Assembly: GCA_949126835.1 (NCBI GenBank) | Contig: OX421497.1 | Span: 10,164,920-10,228,919 of the forward strand | Length of the DNA: 64,000 nucleotides | Reading direction: 5' to 3' | Source of the DNA: Anisus vortex | Lineage: Eukaryota > Mollusca > Gastropoda > Planorbidae | Part shown: positions 13,032 to 26,000 of the stretch, piece after piece | Position numbering within the stretch: position 1 is the first letter of the stretch | Layout of the letters: every line of letters starts with the position of its first letter | Translations under genes and position numbers: made by a program | Notes under the pieces: generated by a model | Seen by the model: the letters and a program-made list of their open reading frames with translations, nothing else | Told to the model about the DNA's origin: nothing | The model's database searches: none

Positions 13032-13034
13032 CTC

Positions 13035-13215
13035 TTTGTTTACAAATAGTGGTGACGGTAGAGTTATCAAGCGTAGCGAGATGGAACACAGTAAACTTTG
13101 TTTACAAATAGTGTTGACGGTAGAGTTATCGAGCGTAGCGAGATGGAACACAGTACACTTTGTTTACAAATAGTGTTGACGGTAGAGTTATCGAGCATAG
13201 CAAGATGGAACACAG
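13035..13215. repeat. 62-bp tandem repeat at LINE 5' end, three units
   Basis: Units start at 13,035, 13,097 and 13,159 (TTTGTTTACAAATAGTG...). They overlap the 5' UTR and the first codons of the LINE. Tandem 5' monomers act as promoters in some LINEs; here that role is inferred. Confidence 0.85.
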
Positions 13216-13485
13216 TACAGAACTGTGAGAACAGTTCACCTTATAAACCACAAGTTAGAGTGTATGGAAACACCAAAATCAATTAATAATCAGTTGATAA
13301 TTAACCAGGTCCAAGACCAACAATAGAATATTACACACAATGTCATAGATAAATTCACAAGTAATGCACTAGTACAAAAATTAAGTAAATAAACAAGGAT
13401 TTAATCACAGAAAAAGTCCAAAAACAGTCCAAAAACAGAGACTGAAACAAAACACTGCTGCCTGCTGGCGCAAAACACAACTAGT

Positions 13486-13570
13486 ATACCGAGGCCACAG
13501 AAACTGTTAAACAACTGCCCCATGGATCAATTAGGTCCTTAGGGATTCTTTATGACCCTTTACTATATTT
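13486..13570 (+). mobile_element. SINE family A tail fragment
   Basis: Only the conserved tail (GGCCACAGAAACTG, then CCCCATGGATCAATTAGGTC) is present. Confidence 0.6.
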
Positions 13571-13695
13571 TGTGGGTTTGACCTCTCTGACCAAGGAGCA
13601 CGACTAGATTAAGTCTTTAATCATTTGATGATTAATACAAAATATGTAAAATTTATAATTTAATAAAGAAAACAACAACAACAACATTGTCAATC

Positions 13696-13701
13696 TTTAT
13701 T
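13696..13701 (-). promoter_or_regulatory. Polyadenylation signal of gene A
   Basis: AATAAA on the minus strand about 97 bp after the gene A stop codon, within AT-rich 3' UTR. Gene B has an equivalent signal at a similar distance. Confidence 0.7.
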
Positions 13702-13797
13702 TGAACTCAAACAATCTAAACTTTAAACTTTGAACTTTGCATTTCACCGTGGAATAAAAGGTGGGAATAAGGCTATGGTTTTCGCTAAGCTTTTCAA

Positions 13798-14082
13798 CTA
13801 AACAATATTGTTAAACCTGGACACAGCTAGTAATACAGTAGAGTAGGTGAGCGGAACTGACGACCAATACGGGAACGTGGTGGGAATTTTGTGAAAGCCA
13901 TCAAAGGTCATGGGCGTTTTGAAGCCGAAGTGCAGTTCCTCCAACATGGCGTTGTATTTTCTCGGTTCGATGTAGCCAGAAACTGCGAGAATAAAACTCT
14001 CATCCGGTACGACGGATACATTTGTGAGGGCTGTTCCGTTGAAGTACTCGATCCTGTTTGCAGGGTACCAGTAGGAAAGGCC
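13798..14082 (-). CDS. Gene A exon 12 (terminal coding exon)
   Basis: Encodes the last 94 residues, starting GLSYWYPANRIEYFNGT and ending RFNNIV before TAG. The acceptor is TTGTTACAG|GG. It pairs with gene B exon 55,072-55,362, sharing WYPANR.EY.NGTA, GYIEP and FPFWSSVP-type motifs. It is six nt shorter than that exon. Confidence 0.92.
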   Translation of the reverse strand, partial: GLSYWYPANRIEYFNGTALTNVSVVPDESFILAVSGYIEPRKYNAMLEELHFGFKTPMTFDGFHKIPTTFPYWSSVPLTYSTVLLAVSRFNNIV

Positions 14083-17000
14083 CTGTAACAAGGTAAATCG
14101 AAGAACATTTAAATAGCTTTAGATGTGTGAAGAAGTAAACTGTGTGTTCATATATTATTATGATACTAGTGGTTATTCCCGTCAAAATGGCGGTGAAGTA
14201 AACTGTGTGTTCATATATTATTATGATACTAGTGGTTATTCCCGTTAAAATGGCGGTGAAGTAAACTGTGTGTTCATATATTATTATGATACTAGTGGTT
14301 ATTCCCGTCAAAATGGCGGTGAAGTAAACTGTGTGTTCATATATTATTATGATACTAGTGGTTATTCCCGTCAAAATGGCGGTGAAGTAAACTGTGTGTT
14401 CATATATTATTATGATACTAGTGGTTATTCCCGTCAAAATGGTGGTGAAGTAAACTGTGTGTTCATATATTATTATGATACTAGTGGTTATTCCCGTCAA
14501 AATGACGATGAAGTAAACTGTGTGTTCATATATTATTATGATACTAGTGGTTATTCCCGTTAAAATGACGATGAAGTAAACTGTGTGTTCATATATTATT
14601 ATGATACTAGTGGTTATTCCCGTTAAAATGACGATGAAGTAAACTGTGTGTTCATATATTATTATGATACTAGTAGTTTTTCCCGTCAAAATGGCGGTGA
14701 AGTAAACTGTGTGTTCATATATTATTATGATACTAGTGGTTATTCTCGTCAAAATGACGGAGAAACGAATGACTACAAATGTTTTTTGTTAAGAGAGAAG
14801 AAAAAAAATTACAATAAAAACTGCAGTGAGAACATTTCTTTCCGTATTTAGTTTTTTTTTTTTTTTTTTTTAATTGTTTGATTGATTGCATAAAGTCGCT
14901 CATTAAAGGATGTTCTCAATAGCGACGTGAAACCATGAAATAATTAAAACATTTGCGATTATTATTAAAAAATAATGTGTAAATAAAACGTAGTAAGAAA
15001 AAAAAGAGCAGACGAAAATACATCTAGCCTTACTCAACAAATGGCCATTTCCGTGCATTTTCTACGTTGAACGCGAGATTTACAATGTTGAACGCGAGGG
15101 TCATTTATTAATAACGTAGCGAAACCAGCTTTTGTAAAAGTTACGCACCGCAATTTGGCTTTGTTCAAAGGGAGATCATTCTGAAATGGCGCTCAGTTTA
15201 GAACTTTATCATACAATGATTATCAATAGGTCTAAGTTTATTTTCAAAAAAATAAATTAACGATTTAAGCAATATTGTTTATATAATACAAATTTCTTTT
15301 TGAGGACGTTTCCAAATTATACATATAACTTTTGACCCGATTAGTCATACGGCTTAGGAGCCTATAGAGCACAAACATCTAAATAAATAAATTTACACAT
15401 AAACAATCTCACGGTAATTATGTATATTGATTGATCGTGTAGTTGATGTCATGAAACAGAGGCGTAGACAGGAATTGCAAGGCAGTTGAAGGTAGTGGTG
15501 GGGGGGGGGGCTCGAATAGAGCAAGTTGGGGAGACTTATAGTGCAAGGTATGGGTAATTAGTGCAAGGTGGGGGACAAAAATGCAAATTTTTGGGGTTGG
15601 GGGCAAATAGTTCAAGTAAGACGTGGACAAATAAAGCAAGGTGGGGGGGGAGGGAGGGGGGGGGCAAATATCTTGAGATGAAGGTTGTTATAAAGTTAAT
15701 ACATGTTGCTATTCCTTTTACTATTTCAAAGCATAGGTTATGTTGAAAAAATTTCGACTCATTATACTTTTATACATGTCAAGATATAGCTGAGATTGAA
15801 TTTTAAACTTTTACAATGGTGCATTTTACAGATATGGAGATGCTGTACAGCTGTCGTATCAAAGGTCCTGGGCTCGAAAGCTGACCACGGAAACTGGTGC
15901 ACGCTTCTTTCCATGCCAAATGGATCGATAAGGTCCCAGTGGACTACTTTACTTTAATTTACTGTACAGAAGGGGGCACGTTGGCCGTGCGGCAGCGCGT
16001 TCGGCTGGCGTAATAAAGATCCTGGGTTCGAATCCTGGCGCAGGCTAGTATTTTTTTCCTGGTCTGGAGGGTGTTTCTGAGTCTACCCAGCTCTGATGTA
16101 TATCTGACCTAAGTTGGGGTAAAGTAATGTGCATAGTGCTGGCCACACAATCACCTAGTATGCAGTGGCCACAGAAACTGGTGAACGCTGCTTCACCGGC
16201 CCTATGATCAATTTGGTCCCACGGGATACTTTACTTATTGTACAGAAACAAAGTCCTGACGCGACTGTTTACCGTTCAGACTTACCCAGTAGTACTTGTC
16301 CGAGTTAGTAAACAGAGCATTGTCAGGCTCATGGCTTCCGTCCAGTGTGTGATCAGTTAACCAAGCAATGCAACCGGAAACCATTTTCACCACCAATGGC
16401 GGCGTTTCTATGGAAACACACAGAGTAAAACATTCGTTACAGAACGTTAAAAAAAAAACCATCTACATCAGTAGTAAGCAGATAGGAATATATTTTCTAG
16501 CCTTGCCAAGCAACACCTATTTAGAGTCTCCCCCAAAAAACAACAACCGGTAAGTGTCTTTCAGTCCTTTAATTCCAGATACAACGAATATGCATCTCCT
16601 CTTCCCAAATGTTATTCTTCCCAAAGAAGAATTCCGGTTAATTAGGGTTAACTTTTGTACACATCATTTATTGTACACATCATTTATTGTACACATCATT
16701 TATTGTACACATCATTTATTGTACACATCATTTATTGTACACATCGTTTATTGTAGACATCGTTTATTGTACACATCGTTTATTGTACACGCCTTTTTTT
16801 TTGCGATTGTAATTCTACTACAAGACCTTGTGCAAGATATTTTGATTGTTGTATCACTGAGCTTTGTATCACTTGAGGATTTTTTTCTATGGTAGAGTTT
16901 GATTGATTTATGTTTTGTAATTGTCAACTTTTATTTAAATCATTAATTTGTTTTATGGTATCTTAATCCTTGATTTCCGTAATTTTATTTTTTCGTTAGG

Positions 17001-20000
17001 TTTTATTTGTTATTTAATTAAAATTCCGAATTTGTTGAGATTTTTGTTTTTCTTTACAAGATACTATTTTCTATATTGCGTTTAATAAACGATCCAAACT
17101 TAATGCTAAATCCAATTAATTCAATACATAGTAGATGACAAATTTAAAAAGCGAACACATTACACTTCTCAAAACAGTTTAAAACCTTCTCAACCCAGGA
17201 CGCACATTAGAAATATTTACCATTACTTTGATATGATTTTATGTCATAAAAATAATAAGACATTAGGCGCCGTGGCCAAGCTGGCAGCGCGTTGGGCTGT
17301 CTTACATACGATCTGGGTTCAAATCCTCTGGTCTAGAGGTTTTTCCAGAGTGTAAGTAGCTTTGATGGAGACCTGAACTTAGTTAAGGCAAAGTAAAGAA
17401 GGCGTATACATTTTTTTGCGTTTAATTATATAGATAATTATTTATTTTGACGGTACAACACCAATATGATTTCTTGTAGTCTCTACAACTGTCTTGTACG
17501 CATTTTCTTTTGCATCCTGAAGACTTCGGGGAAAATCCGTTCTAGCACTTTCTGCACTAAAATCTATATAAGGCACGGATTAGTGTAGTTAGTTGTTGTT
17601 TTTTGCTTAGCGCTAGAGGAGATTCTTATATTTTACCAGTGGAGTTTAATGTTATTATTGTACATAAGTTCAAGCATTAAATTCTACTTTAAACATTCAT
17701 CGAGTGGCTTGAGTGTATTATTTCATAGTGAACAATATCCTAGACTGACGACCAAAGACCCGTAGTTGTAACAGTATAATATAAAGTTAAAATGTCGAAA
17801 CCTTCTCTCCAGTAATTTGTTTGCGTCTCTGTATCGAAAGAAGTCCATATCGACATCAGGGCATTGGCTGCTGTGGCCGTTGTAAAGATCCGGTCCTCTC
17901 CACGTTTCTATTTTTAAAAAAATCATTTTAAAATTTCAGAATTCCACCAACCATCCTTTTTTAAATATAAACACATACGCATAAAATAACGTAAAGTATC
18001 CCGTTGGACCGAATTGATCCATAGGGCCGGTGAAGCAGCGTTCATCGGTTTCTGTGGCCACGGCATACTAGAGGATTGTAAGGCCAGTACAATTCCCAGC
18101 CGCATTTACTTTACCCCAACTAAAGTCAGGTACCTGTCATGGCTGGGTAGAATCATGGACACATACCAGACCCGGGAAAGAATCTTAGCCACCACTAGGT
18201 TTCGAACCCAGGACCTTCGGTACGCCAACCTAATGGCAACTGTGCTCCATCATACGCATGGAGACAATATTTGTCATCGGATGACGTCCACACACCCTCT
18301 CACCAGTGGCTTGTTGTCCTGTGTGACGTCAGCGTTGCCAAGGAAATCTTCAAAGTATACTTTGTTATCGCCATCTTGAATGCCTTCCGAGAGAATCATT
18401 TCCGTCACTTCCTTCTGTGATACAGTGTTGAAAATGTCATAGACGGTTTCCAAAACCTAGACAGAAAAAAGCATTATGCAACAATCAATTAATACGTAAA
18501 TGAGTGTATATTTTAGACATATAGTATGTTTATTATCCTAGCATTAGGATGTTTCTTTTAAGCTTAATTAAAACTTTTTTTTATATAGGAAAACAATGCA
18601 TTAGAAATTTTTTTATAAAATATAATGGCTACTATAAATGCCAAAATGAATGTGTCTTAACGAAACCCCTTCTCCCAACAATAACAACGAAAAAGGTAAA
18701 AATATGCAACTAACTTTTAAAATAATTTATCAACGTTGTCCTTGTTTCATATAAAAGTAACAGCTTTTATGAAAATGTATCTTTTAGACCTAGTCTATAT
18801 ATGAAGCAAATAATTTCATTATATTGTATCTATATAGGCCTACCAATTAACATAACATATATTATATAATTTGATATTTACCGTAGTTCTTTTCTTGCAT
18901 ACAAAATTTATTGCTAGGTAGAAAGCAAACATCAAATCATCTATGGCCCATTTATGCCACAACAGTAGATAACATGATATAGTTTTATATTTGCGTTGTT
19001 TCTGTCTGTTTTTTTTTTAGGGTTTTTAGTTTACACTCATACTTTCTAGATATAAGATGATTACGTCCTTGGTCCAAAACTCCTGCAGGGCGGCAGATTT
19101 CGGACGGCGGCTGGGCTAGAACCCGTGTTGTCATGTTAAAAGTCCGGTACCCTAACCGCGAACCAGCCGTCCTATCATTGAAGAGATATGCGCTATGTAA
19201 ACTACCATTTATCCCTTAATGGTGCCTTTCCAATAAAATTTTAACGCAGACGCAACTGTAAGTACATGATGTAATCAACGTTTACCGGAAGTGGGATTGC
19301 GCCTTTCTCCCGAGCCGCTGCCAAAATAGACATCGTCCGGGCAATTGAGTACAAAAAATGCATCTTTGACGTGTAGTAGAGCAAGGCCAGGTCAGGTCGA
19401 TCTGAGAAATTGCTTCTTATCGCAAAGGCAAGCATTGAGCTGGTATTCAAGTATATTTGCTGTTGATGATAAAAAGAAGAATTAAAACAACAGCACTTAA
19501 AAACAACTAAAGCAACACCGAATGAAGCATATCGGTTTAATTAAGTAACATTGAATGTTCTGCTTATGTCAACTCTCAGATGGCTGTAAAAGTGAGTATT
19601 TCTGTCTGGCCAAACTGATCCATAGCGATCGATGAGGCAGCGTTCATCAGTTTTCGTGACCACTAGGGTGTGTATATGTCCACCCGCCTTTACTTTTCCC
19701 AAACTTTTGGTAGGTACCCATCAGAGATGGGGATACTTAGGGCAGCCCCAAGACCCGGAAAAGAATAATCTTTGTCTTCAGCAGGATTCGAACCCTGGAC
19801 CTTCAGTACCGTCAACTGAATGCACCACCATGTTCCTTAGATATCTGTGGAGCTAAATTTTGATCTACATGGGCGTTGACACATTGGCCACATAGATTGT
19901 CATGTAAGATCCTAAGTTACTGATTGCGTTTCTTTTCTTTTTTTTTTCACAGCTTCTAGAACTGTTCTTCACTTAGCTTCAAACTCTTTTTTGATCACAT

Positions 20001-23000
20001 TTGCACGGCAGGTAGTTCGAATTTGAGCTGCACCTTCTAGCACCGTTGGTGACATTTCAGCTTTCGACACGTTTTCCTTTAATCAGTCCTTAAGAAATCT
20101 TTTTACGTGGTCTAGCTTGACTTTGTTTTTCAATCCATAAACTCCCTGTTTAGAAAACCCACAGGACAACTAATTACCTCATCAGGAAAACCCAGTCTTG
20201 TAATAATGGCTGCCTCACAGGGCTTCTCCAGATTCGCTGGCATGACACCATTAGCACTAGAGGCCGACCGAAACGAATTTTTTAGTTTCGGCCTTTCGAA
20301 AGTTATACATCGACTTTCGACCGAAACCGAAGCAGAAACCAAAAGTTTAACTACAACTTCGGCCGAAACCGAAAGATAAACCGAAATAGCGAAATAAATA
20401 ATATCAAAAGACTGAACATTTTTGTGTAATATATTAACTAGTTTATGGGCACTCTATTTAAGTAAACCATTCTTTGGAATAATTAAATAATCCGTTTTTA
20501 ATAACTTCGGTCTTCTACTTCACATTAGGGATGTTAATATATTTTTTCTTCTCAAAACCTATTTTCGGTTCTAAATATTTGATTTTTTCCCCATTTTCGG
20601 TTCCCCCTTTCCGCCACCAGGCAAAGTAAGTTATAGTTTGGAAGAGACAAGTTTGCATTGATTATACTAAAAAAATAATTGTATTAACCAAACTAAATTC
20701 AACTAATACGAAGGACCATTAATCCTTAGAACGCGGTGAAATCTTAAAAAAAACAACTTGTTGATTTTGGATTAGCAGAAGTCAAAAGTTGTAGTGTCAT
20801 CATGAATTTAGACCTTTATAATTATAATCAGTGGATGTTAGATCTGTGTGCTATACACATTAAAAGAATAGTTGTATAAATGAACAAAATTCCAGACACA
20901 TCTATCTGTCCGACAAGAAAATGAACCGTTTTTTAGAAGAACCTTACATGCGCTGCAAAGTTGTTTTTTTAATTGCCCAAAAGCAAGTTGCTTTTCAGTC
21001 CACATTAAATAAAATGTTGGGTCAGTTTTACTAATATTCAATTATTGGCTAATGTAATAAAACTGAACTGATTGTGGCTTGTGAAACACTAAATATGTCA
21101 TTCTGTTGTCTCTCTATGTCCTCCTTTTGAAGTCCAAGTAGCCCGCAACCTTACGTCAATCGGTCTGTTTGTCTGATAGGAGCGTTCAGCATCATTTTGT
21201 TCTTTTTGAATACGTAGATCAAATAGCTGTGCCGACGACTAACATTCACATTTGCTTTGCTGTTGTATGTCTGTGCTTGTATCGCAATTCACAAGCAATA
21301 GCCAATTAGGTATTTGAAAAAAAACACAACTCTAAGTCGTACCTGACAAATGAGGGTTTGTAAGGAATATAATGTTAAGGAATTGTTTGTGCTAATCAAG
21401 TAAAGTTTACAAATATTTCTTCTAGATAAAAAGATAAATAAATCGTGGTGCACCATTATGAATGATTTTCTCCCGAATTCCGGTTTTCGTTTAACATCCC
21501 TACTTCACACAGATTAATTTATTCGCTACAGTTTTAAGTAAATGAAAGTATCAATAAGCAGAGTAATAGATGCAACACTAGTATAGCATATTGAATTTTG
21601 AAAGTTAATTTACTATCAAAATTAAAAGATATTCGTCTGATGACCGAAAGTTAATATCAGTTTCGGCCGAAACCGTAAGCAAACCGAAAACTAACATTTT
21701 GGCTTCGGCCGAAACCGAAAACACGCCGAAATAGACTTTTTGCCTATTTTTCGGCACCGAAACTGAAGCCAAATCAGAATTTCGGTCGGCCTCAAATCAG
21801 CACTGCATTTCTGTGGCAAAGGTCTCGCCAGCTGGAAGGTGAAATCAGGAAAAGGGGATGTGGGTTGGACAGGACACACCCTTCAAAATCCGCCATCCAA
21901 CGTTACCAGGCAGGCTCTAAATTGGAACCCACAGTGGAAGCAAAAAAAAAAGGGGGGGGGGGGTCGGGCAAAATAAACAACAACAGCTGGAGGCGCATCT
22001 TAGCTCTGACATTTTAAAGATGGGTTACAGCTGGGAAGAGAAAAGAAACATTGAACTAAATAGAAGACTTTGGAAATCTATAATTTGGTGGCCCAGACTC
22101 CCCTGGGCAGTAAGTACCTAAGTACAAAGACGCTACTTAGACACCATTGTATATAGTTGATCTTGATAAGATGATCATTCCATTAATGTAATTACTTTAA
22201 AATGATTATTTTTCGATAACTTGCTAATTTAAAAAATTGAACTAAAATATTCTTTGCAAATTTACATTCTATTTAATGCCATTAATTTCTGTATCAATAT
22301 GTGTGAAAATCTTTTCTTTCTAGCATAAATGGCCGGAAAGCGCCAGATGATTTTGAACGTTAGAGGGGTTAAAAATGTTGAAACGCGAAGTCGGTTTGGA
22401 GAATCTAATCAAGTTCAATTAAAACAGCGTTCCCAAGCTTCTGTGGCAAGCACAATGTCTAACCAGACTTAATTAGGTAAACTCAGATACACCCTCTAGA
22501 AAGAAAATCATAACCTTCAACAGGAATCGAGCCCGGAATCTCTTGTACGCCACTAGGCATGAGACTCAAAACGTTAAGAAATTGCTGAGGCAGTTCAAAT
22601 GTCATGCGGATTAACACATTCTTTTTTTTACCCCAGTTCATAACAAACTTAACATAGAAATACACATGTAACACAAAGAGTATTGTATTTCATACCCCAA
22701 AAAGTGGGTCGGCCAGCAAGCTTGTGCTAACGGAACCGGACAAAACTGAAGCGGTGGCGCCGTACACAAAAATGCTTGCCGAAAGAACGTCAATTTCTTT
22801 GACCTCTGCTACTAATGGGGCTCCGGTGTCGTTTTGATTGCGGATATCATCCACAGACTGAAACTAAACAAAACGTAAAAAGCAAATTTCGTTACTCGTA
22901 AATACCTTTAGACAATTTCTAATATACAAACAGTATGGTATTATGGTTAAAGGTCAAACTTCCGATTTATAAACTTGTAGGTATTATTAACGTAAAAGGT

Positions 23001-26000
23001 AAAACGACAAGGTGAATTCCCCGGCGTTGCCTGGGGCAAAATTAAAAAGGCCCTTATAAGCTATAGATAAAAATTATTTTTTTTTACTGAAGACATTTAA
23101 GAAAGTAATTTACATAAATATTTTAATCTGGTAAGAAATAGGCAAGTCTTTTTATTTAACAAAAATCTAAATTGTCGAGTATTGCTCGTAGAATTTTTTA
23201 TTTTAAAGAAGAATCTAATATAATTGAAATAAATAACAAGTAATAAAAAAAAGGAATAGACTAACTGGATTCAAACCCGGGTCACCGGCATGTAAGTCCG
23301 ATACGTTAACCACTCATCTAGCGAAGACACATGTCGAAGTGAAATCGCAAACGTATAATATGAGACAATAAGGTCATAAGGTCACCTGCCTTTAAATTAA
23401 CCAATATGCTTGATTGAACACACACAGTCTACTTTATATATATATATATATATATAAGGTAAGACACACGTAAAAGGTAAAACGTCCAATTTACAAACAA
23501 TAAAAATGTGACAATATAGGTAAATCATCCCACACCCATTTTTTCATCTATATGCAGACCTTGGATATTTTTTAAAGACGATGATAGAGAGCTCATCATT
23601 GACGAGGGGATTGTACGGCCAACGCAAATCACCACAACCGTGTTTTCCCTCAAAACTGTCTTTAGTCAGGTAAACTATCATTAGGCAAGCTGTTGCATTT
23701 ATATAGAGGGAAAAAATCCAGCTAATGGCAATAGAATCCAAAATATTCAGATTGGCAGACAACTTGCTAAGTGGCTAGATCACCGAGTACCATTTGATAA
23801 CATTTGCAGATGATTCGGTCGATAGGGAGTGTTTTTAGAAGAACTGAAATTGGTATTACCCAGACGACAAATAAAGCGATATCCTCGCCCCTTTCCTTCG
23901 CCTGGTCCAAAAATTTTCGAAAACAGAAGTACGCCCTTGTGTCCATCGTGTTCACTTTGGGGTCATCAGAAAACGGCCTGTAGGCACTTTGTTTTATTGC
24001 ATCGAACACTGTATATGGACAAAAGTAGATCACATTTCAGTTAATCTCTATTGGCACATAAGCAGCATTAAATTATATTTAACAGGGGTGTTTCATCAAA
24101 CGATAAAAGTACAGTGATACCTTTTTATAATTTTAATACATATCTACCATTTTCTAGTTTTTTTTCTTCCATAACTTGTCAACTTGTCATCTTATTTTTT
24201 TTTACCAAATGGCATATTTTAAGGACTTGATTTGGAATCGCCTCATACGGAATTGACGTTTTGTGAGGGAACGAAATTAACACACCCACTAAATCTATTT
24301 TTAACCATATTGTTAAAAATAAGAACCGATCAAAGATTGGAAACATGTGACTTTAGATTCAAAACAGCTGACAATATAGACTTTTCTTAGTCGAGTTTCC
24401 ATTTATGACGTCTCGTCTTTTTGTTGCCTGAAATCAAATATCTCAATAGGATACGATATTTGCATTTTTTCTCCCCGCCCAAAACACACATACATTTAAG
24501 TGCTAATATTAAACTAACTACTTGAAAGTTACGTTTAATAATATGTATAAATGATATTTTTAGCATTATGGTACTGAATGCACCATTTACTAGCAAAATG
24601 AACTGTTAATTCAATTTTGATAAAAAGCTCTTCACTTGGTCTTTATGAAAAAATCAATGCCTAACTAGAAACATGACAAGAAATGGGGATTTACCGGAAG
24701 TCAAATTGGAGTTATAGCTTTGCCACAAAGACAACTCCTCTGGCAACTGGTCTCTCAGTTCATACAACTGGGCGCCGAGAGCTACGTTAGTATATGTGTC
24801 ATCGACGTCACTGCGAGTCTGGTACTCGAAATACTGCAAGTGCGTGTCCCTTGAGTTTTAAAAAAAAAGTTTTTTTTGTATAGGCCACAGTATGTGGTTT
24901 CCAGTGGGGAGAGGGGCAGCTTGGGGAGGTGGTGCCAAGAGGGAGCAAGCAGTACAAAGTGGTGAGGTGGCAAACATTTGCAAATGGGGAATGGTGCACG
25001 GCGTTTGTGTAAGTGGGGGGGGGTAGTGTGGGGGTGCTTAAAGTCTAATAGCCGGCTGGTCCAGCGGTTAGTTCACCGGACTGTCAACTAAAAACCAACT
25101 GACACGTCGCGGGTCCTAGCCCGGCCACCGGCGGATCCCTGTCGCCCTGCAGGAGTTTTGGGCCTGTAAACATATTTGCGCCAGCAGGCAGCATTGTGTT
25201 TACAGAGCGCACTGAGCATGCTAAAATAGCATGGATAGAAGCGCTATATAAGTAACCAATTTAATTTAATTTTAATTAATACAGGACCGCCACACAATTT
25301 CCCCTTAAACTTTTGAAAAAGTAACATTTTATAACATTATCTATAGAGAGTCTAGCTGACATTAGATCTAAAGGAAAAAAAAAGAGAAATGAATTCATTT
25401 CCAAATCCTCGCTTTTGAAATAATATGGAGAGAATAGGTTGCACTTTTATAAGCTTTTCGATAGTAAAGGAGGAAATAGTGTATTATGTCAGAATCACTT
25501 TTTTTTTTCCATCCCTCCTTTTTTCATTTCCCACCACGCACTATATCCCCCATTGCAATATTTGTTGCCCTTCAAATTAATTCTATTTACTATTTACCCT
25601 CATTTCTAGCCAATCACCATCCTAATCTGCTCTATTTATCCCCCCCCCCCCCCCCCGCCATTTGCAATTCTGGTTAAACCACTGACAAACAGTTAATAGG
25701 AGAGATAGATAGACTGATAGATAGATAGATAGACTGATAGATATATGTAAGGGTGGGTGAATGGATGGAAGGATAGTTGGACGGATGGATGCATAGATAG
25801 ATAGTTAGATGGAGGTAACTCTGGAAAGAATCTACCCATCAGTCAGTTTTCACACTTTGAAAAGTTAGGAAACAATAGACTCTATTTGTTAACTTTCGTT
25901 TAAAGTTTAAACGATTTCCTTTTATAAAACTTACAGAAGAGTTAAAAATTGTTCCAATTCTTGAACCAAACCACCAAAACCATGTAGTTGTAATAAAGAA

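Larger units (their letters stand above)
9780..13215 (-). mobile_element. Nearly full-length non-LTR retrotransposon (L2/CR1-like LINE)
   Basis: Minus-strand LINE with three 62-bp repeats at its 5' end (13,035-13,215), an endonuclease plus RT reading frame, and a 3' UTR ending in an (ATT)n tail at 9,780-9,794. The 3' terminal segment CAGCGCACTGAGCATGCTAT is shared with the SINE at 25,048. The coding frame is broken only by one stop codon. Confidence 0.9.

Noticed and set aside
14000..14752. 250-codon minus-strand frame with repeated IIIIYEHTVYF units
   Set aside because: It is the 63-bp (21-codon) array read through; both strands are open for the same reason. No start context or homology.
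14132..14761. Regular array resembling CRISPR
   Set aside because: Units are contiguous 63-bp copies with no unique spacers, in an animal genome.
15971..16060. tRNA gene
   Set aside because: The head and box B are part of a SINE family with many copies, with body and tail attached; no clean cloverleaf.
23544..23762. 72-codon minus-strand frame between gene A exons 6 and 7
   Set aside because: Exons 6 and 7 already join at phase 0; no acceptor/donor pair for this frame keeps the phase.
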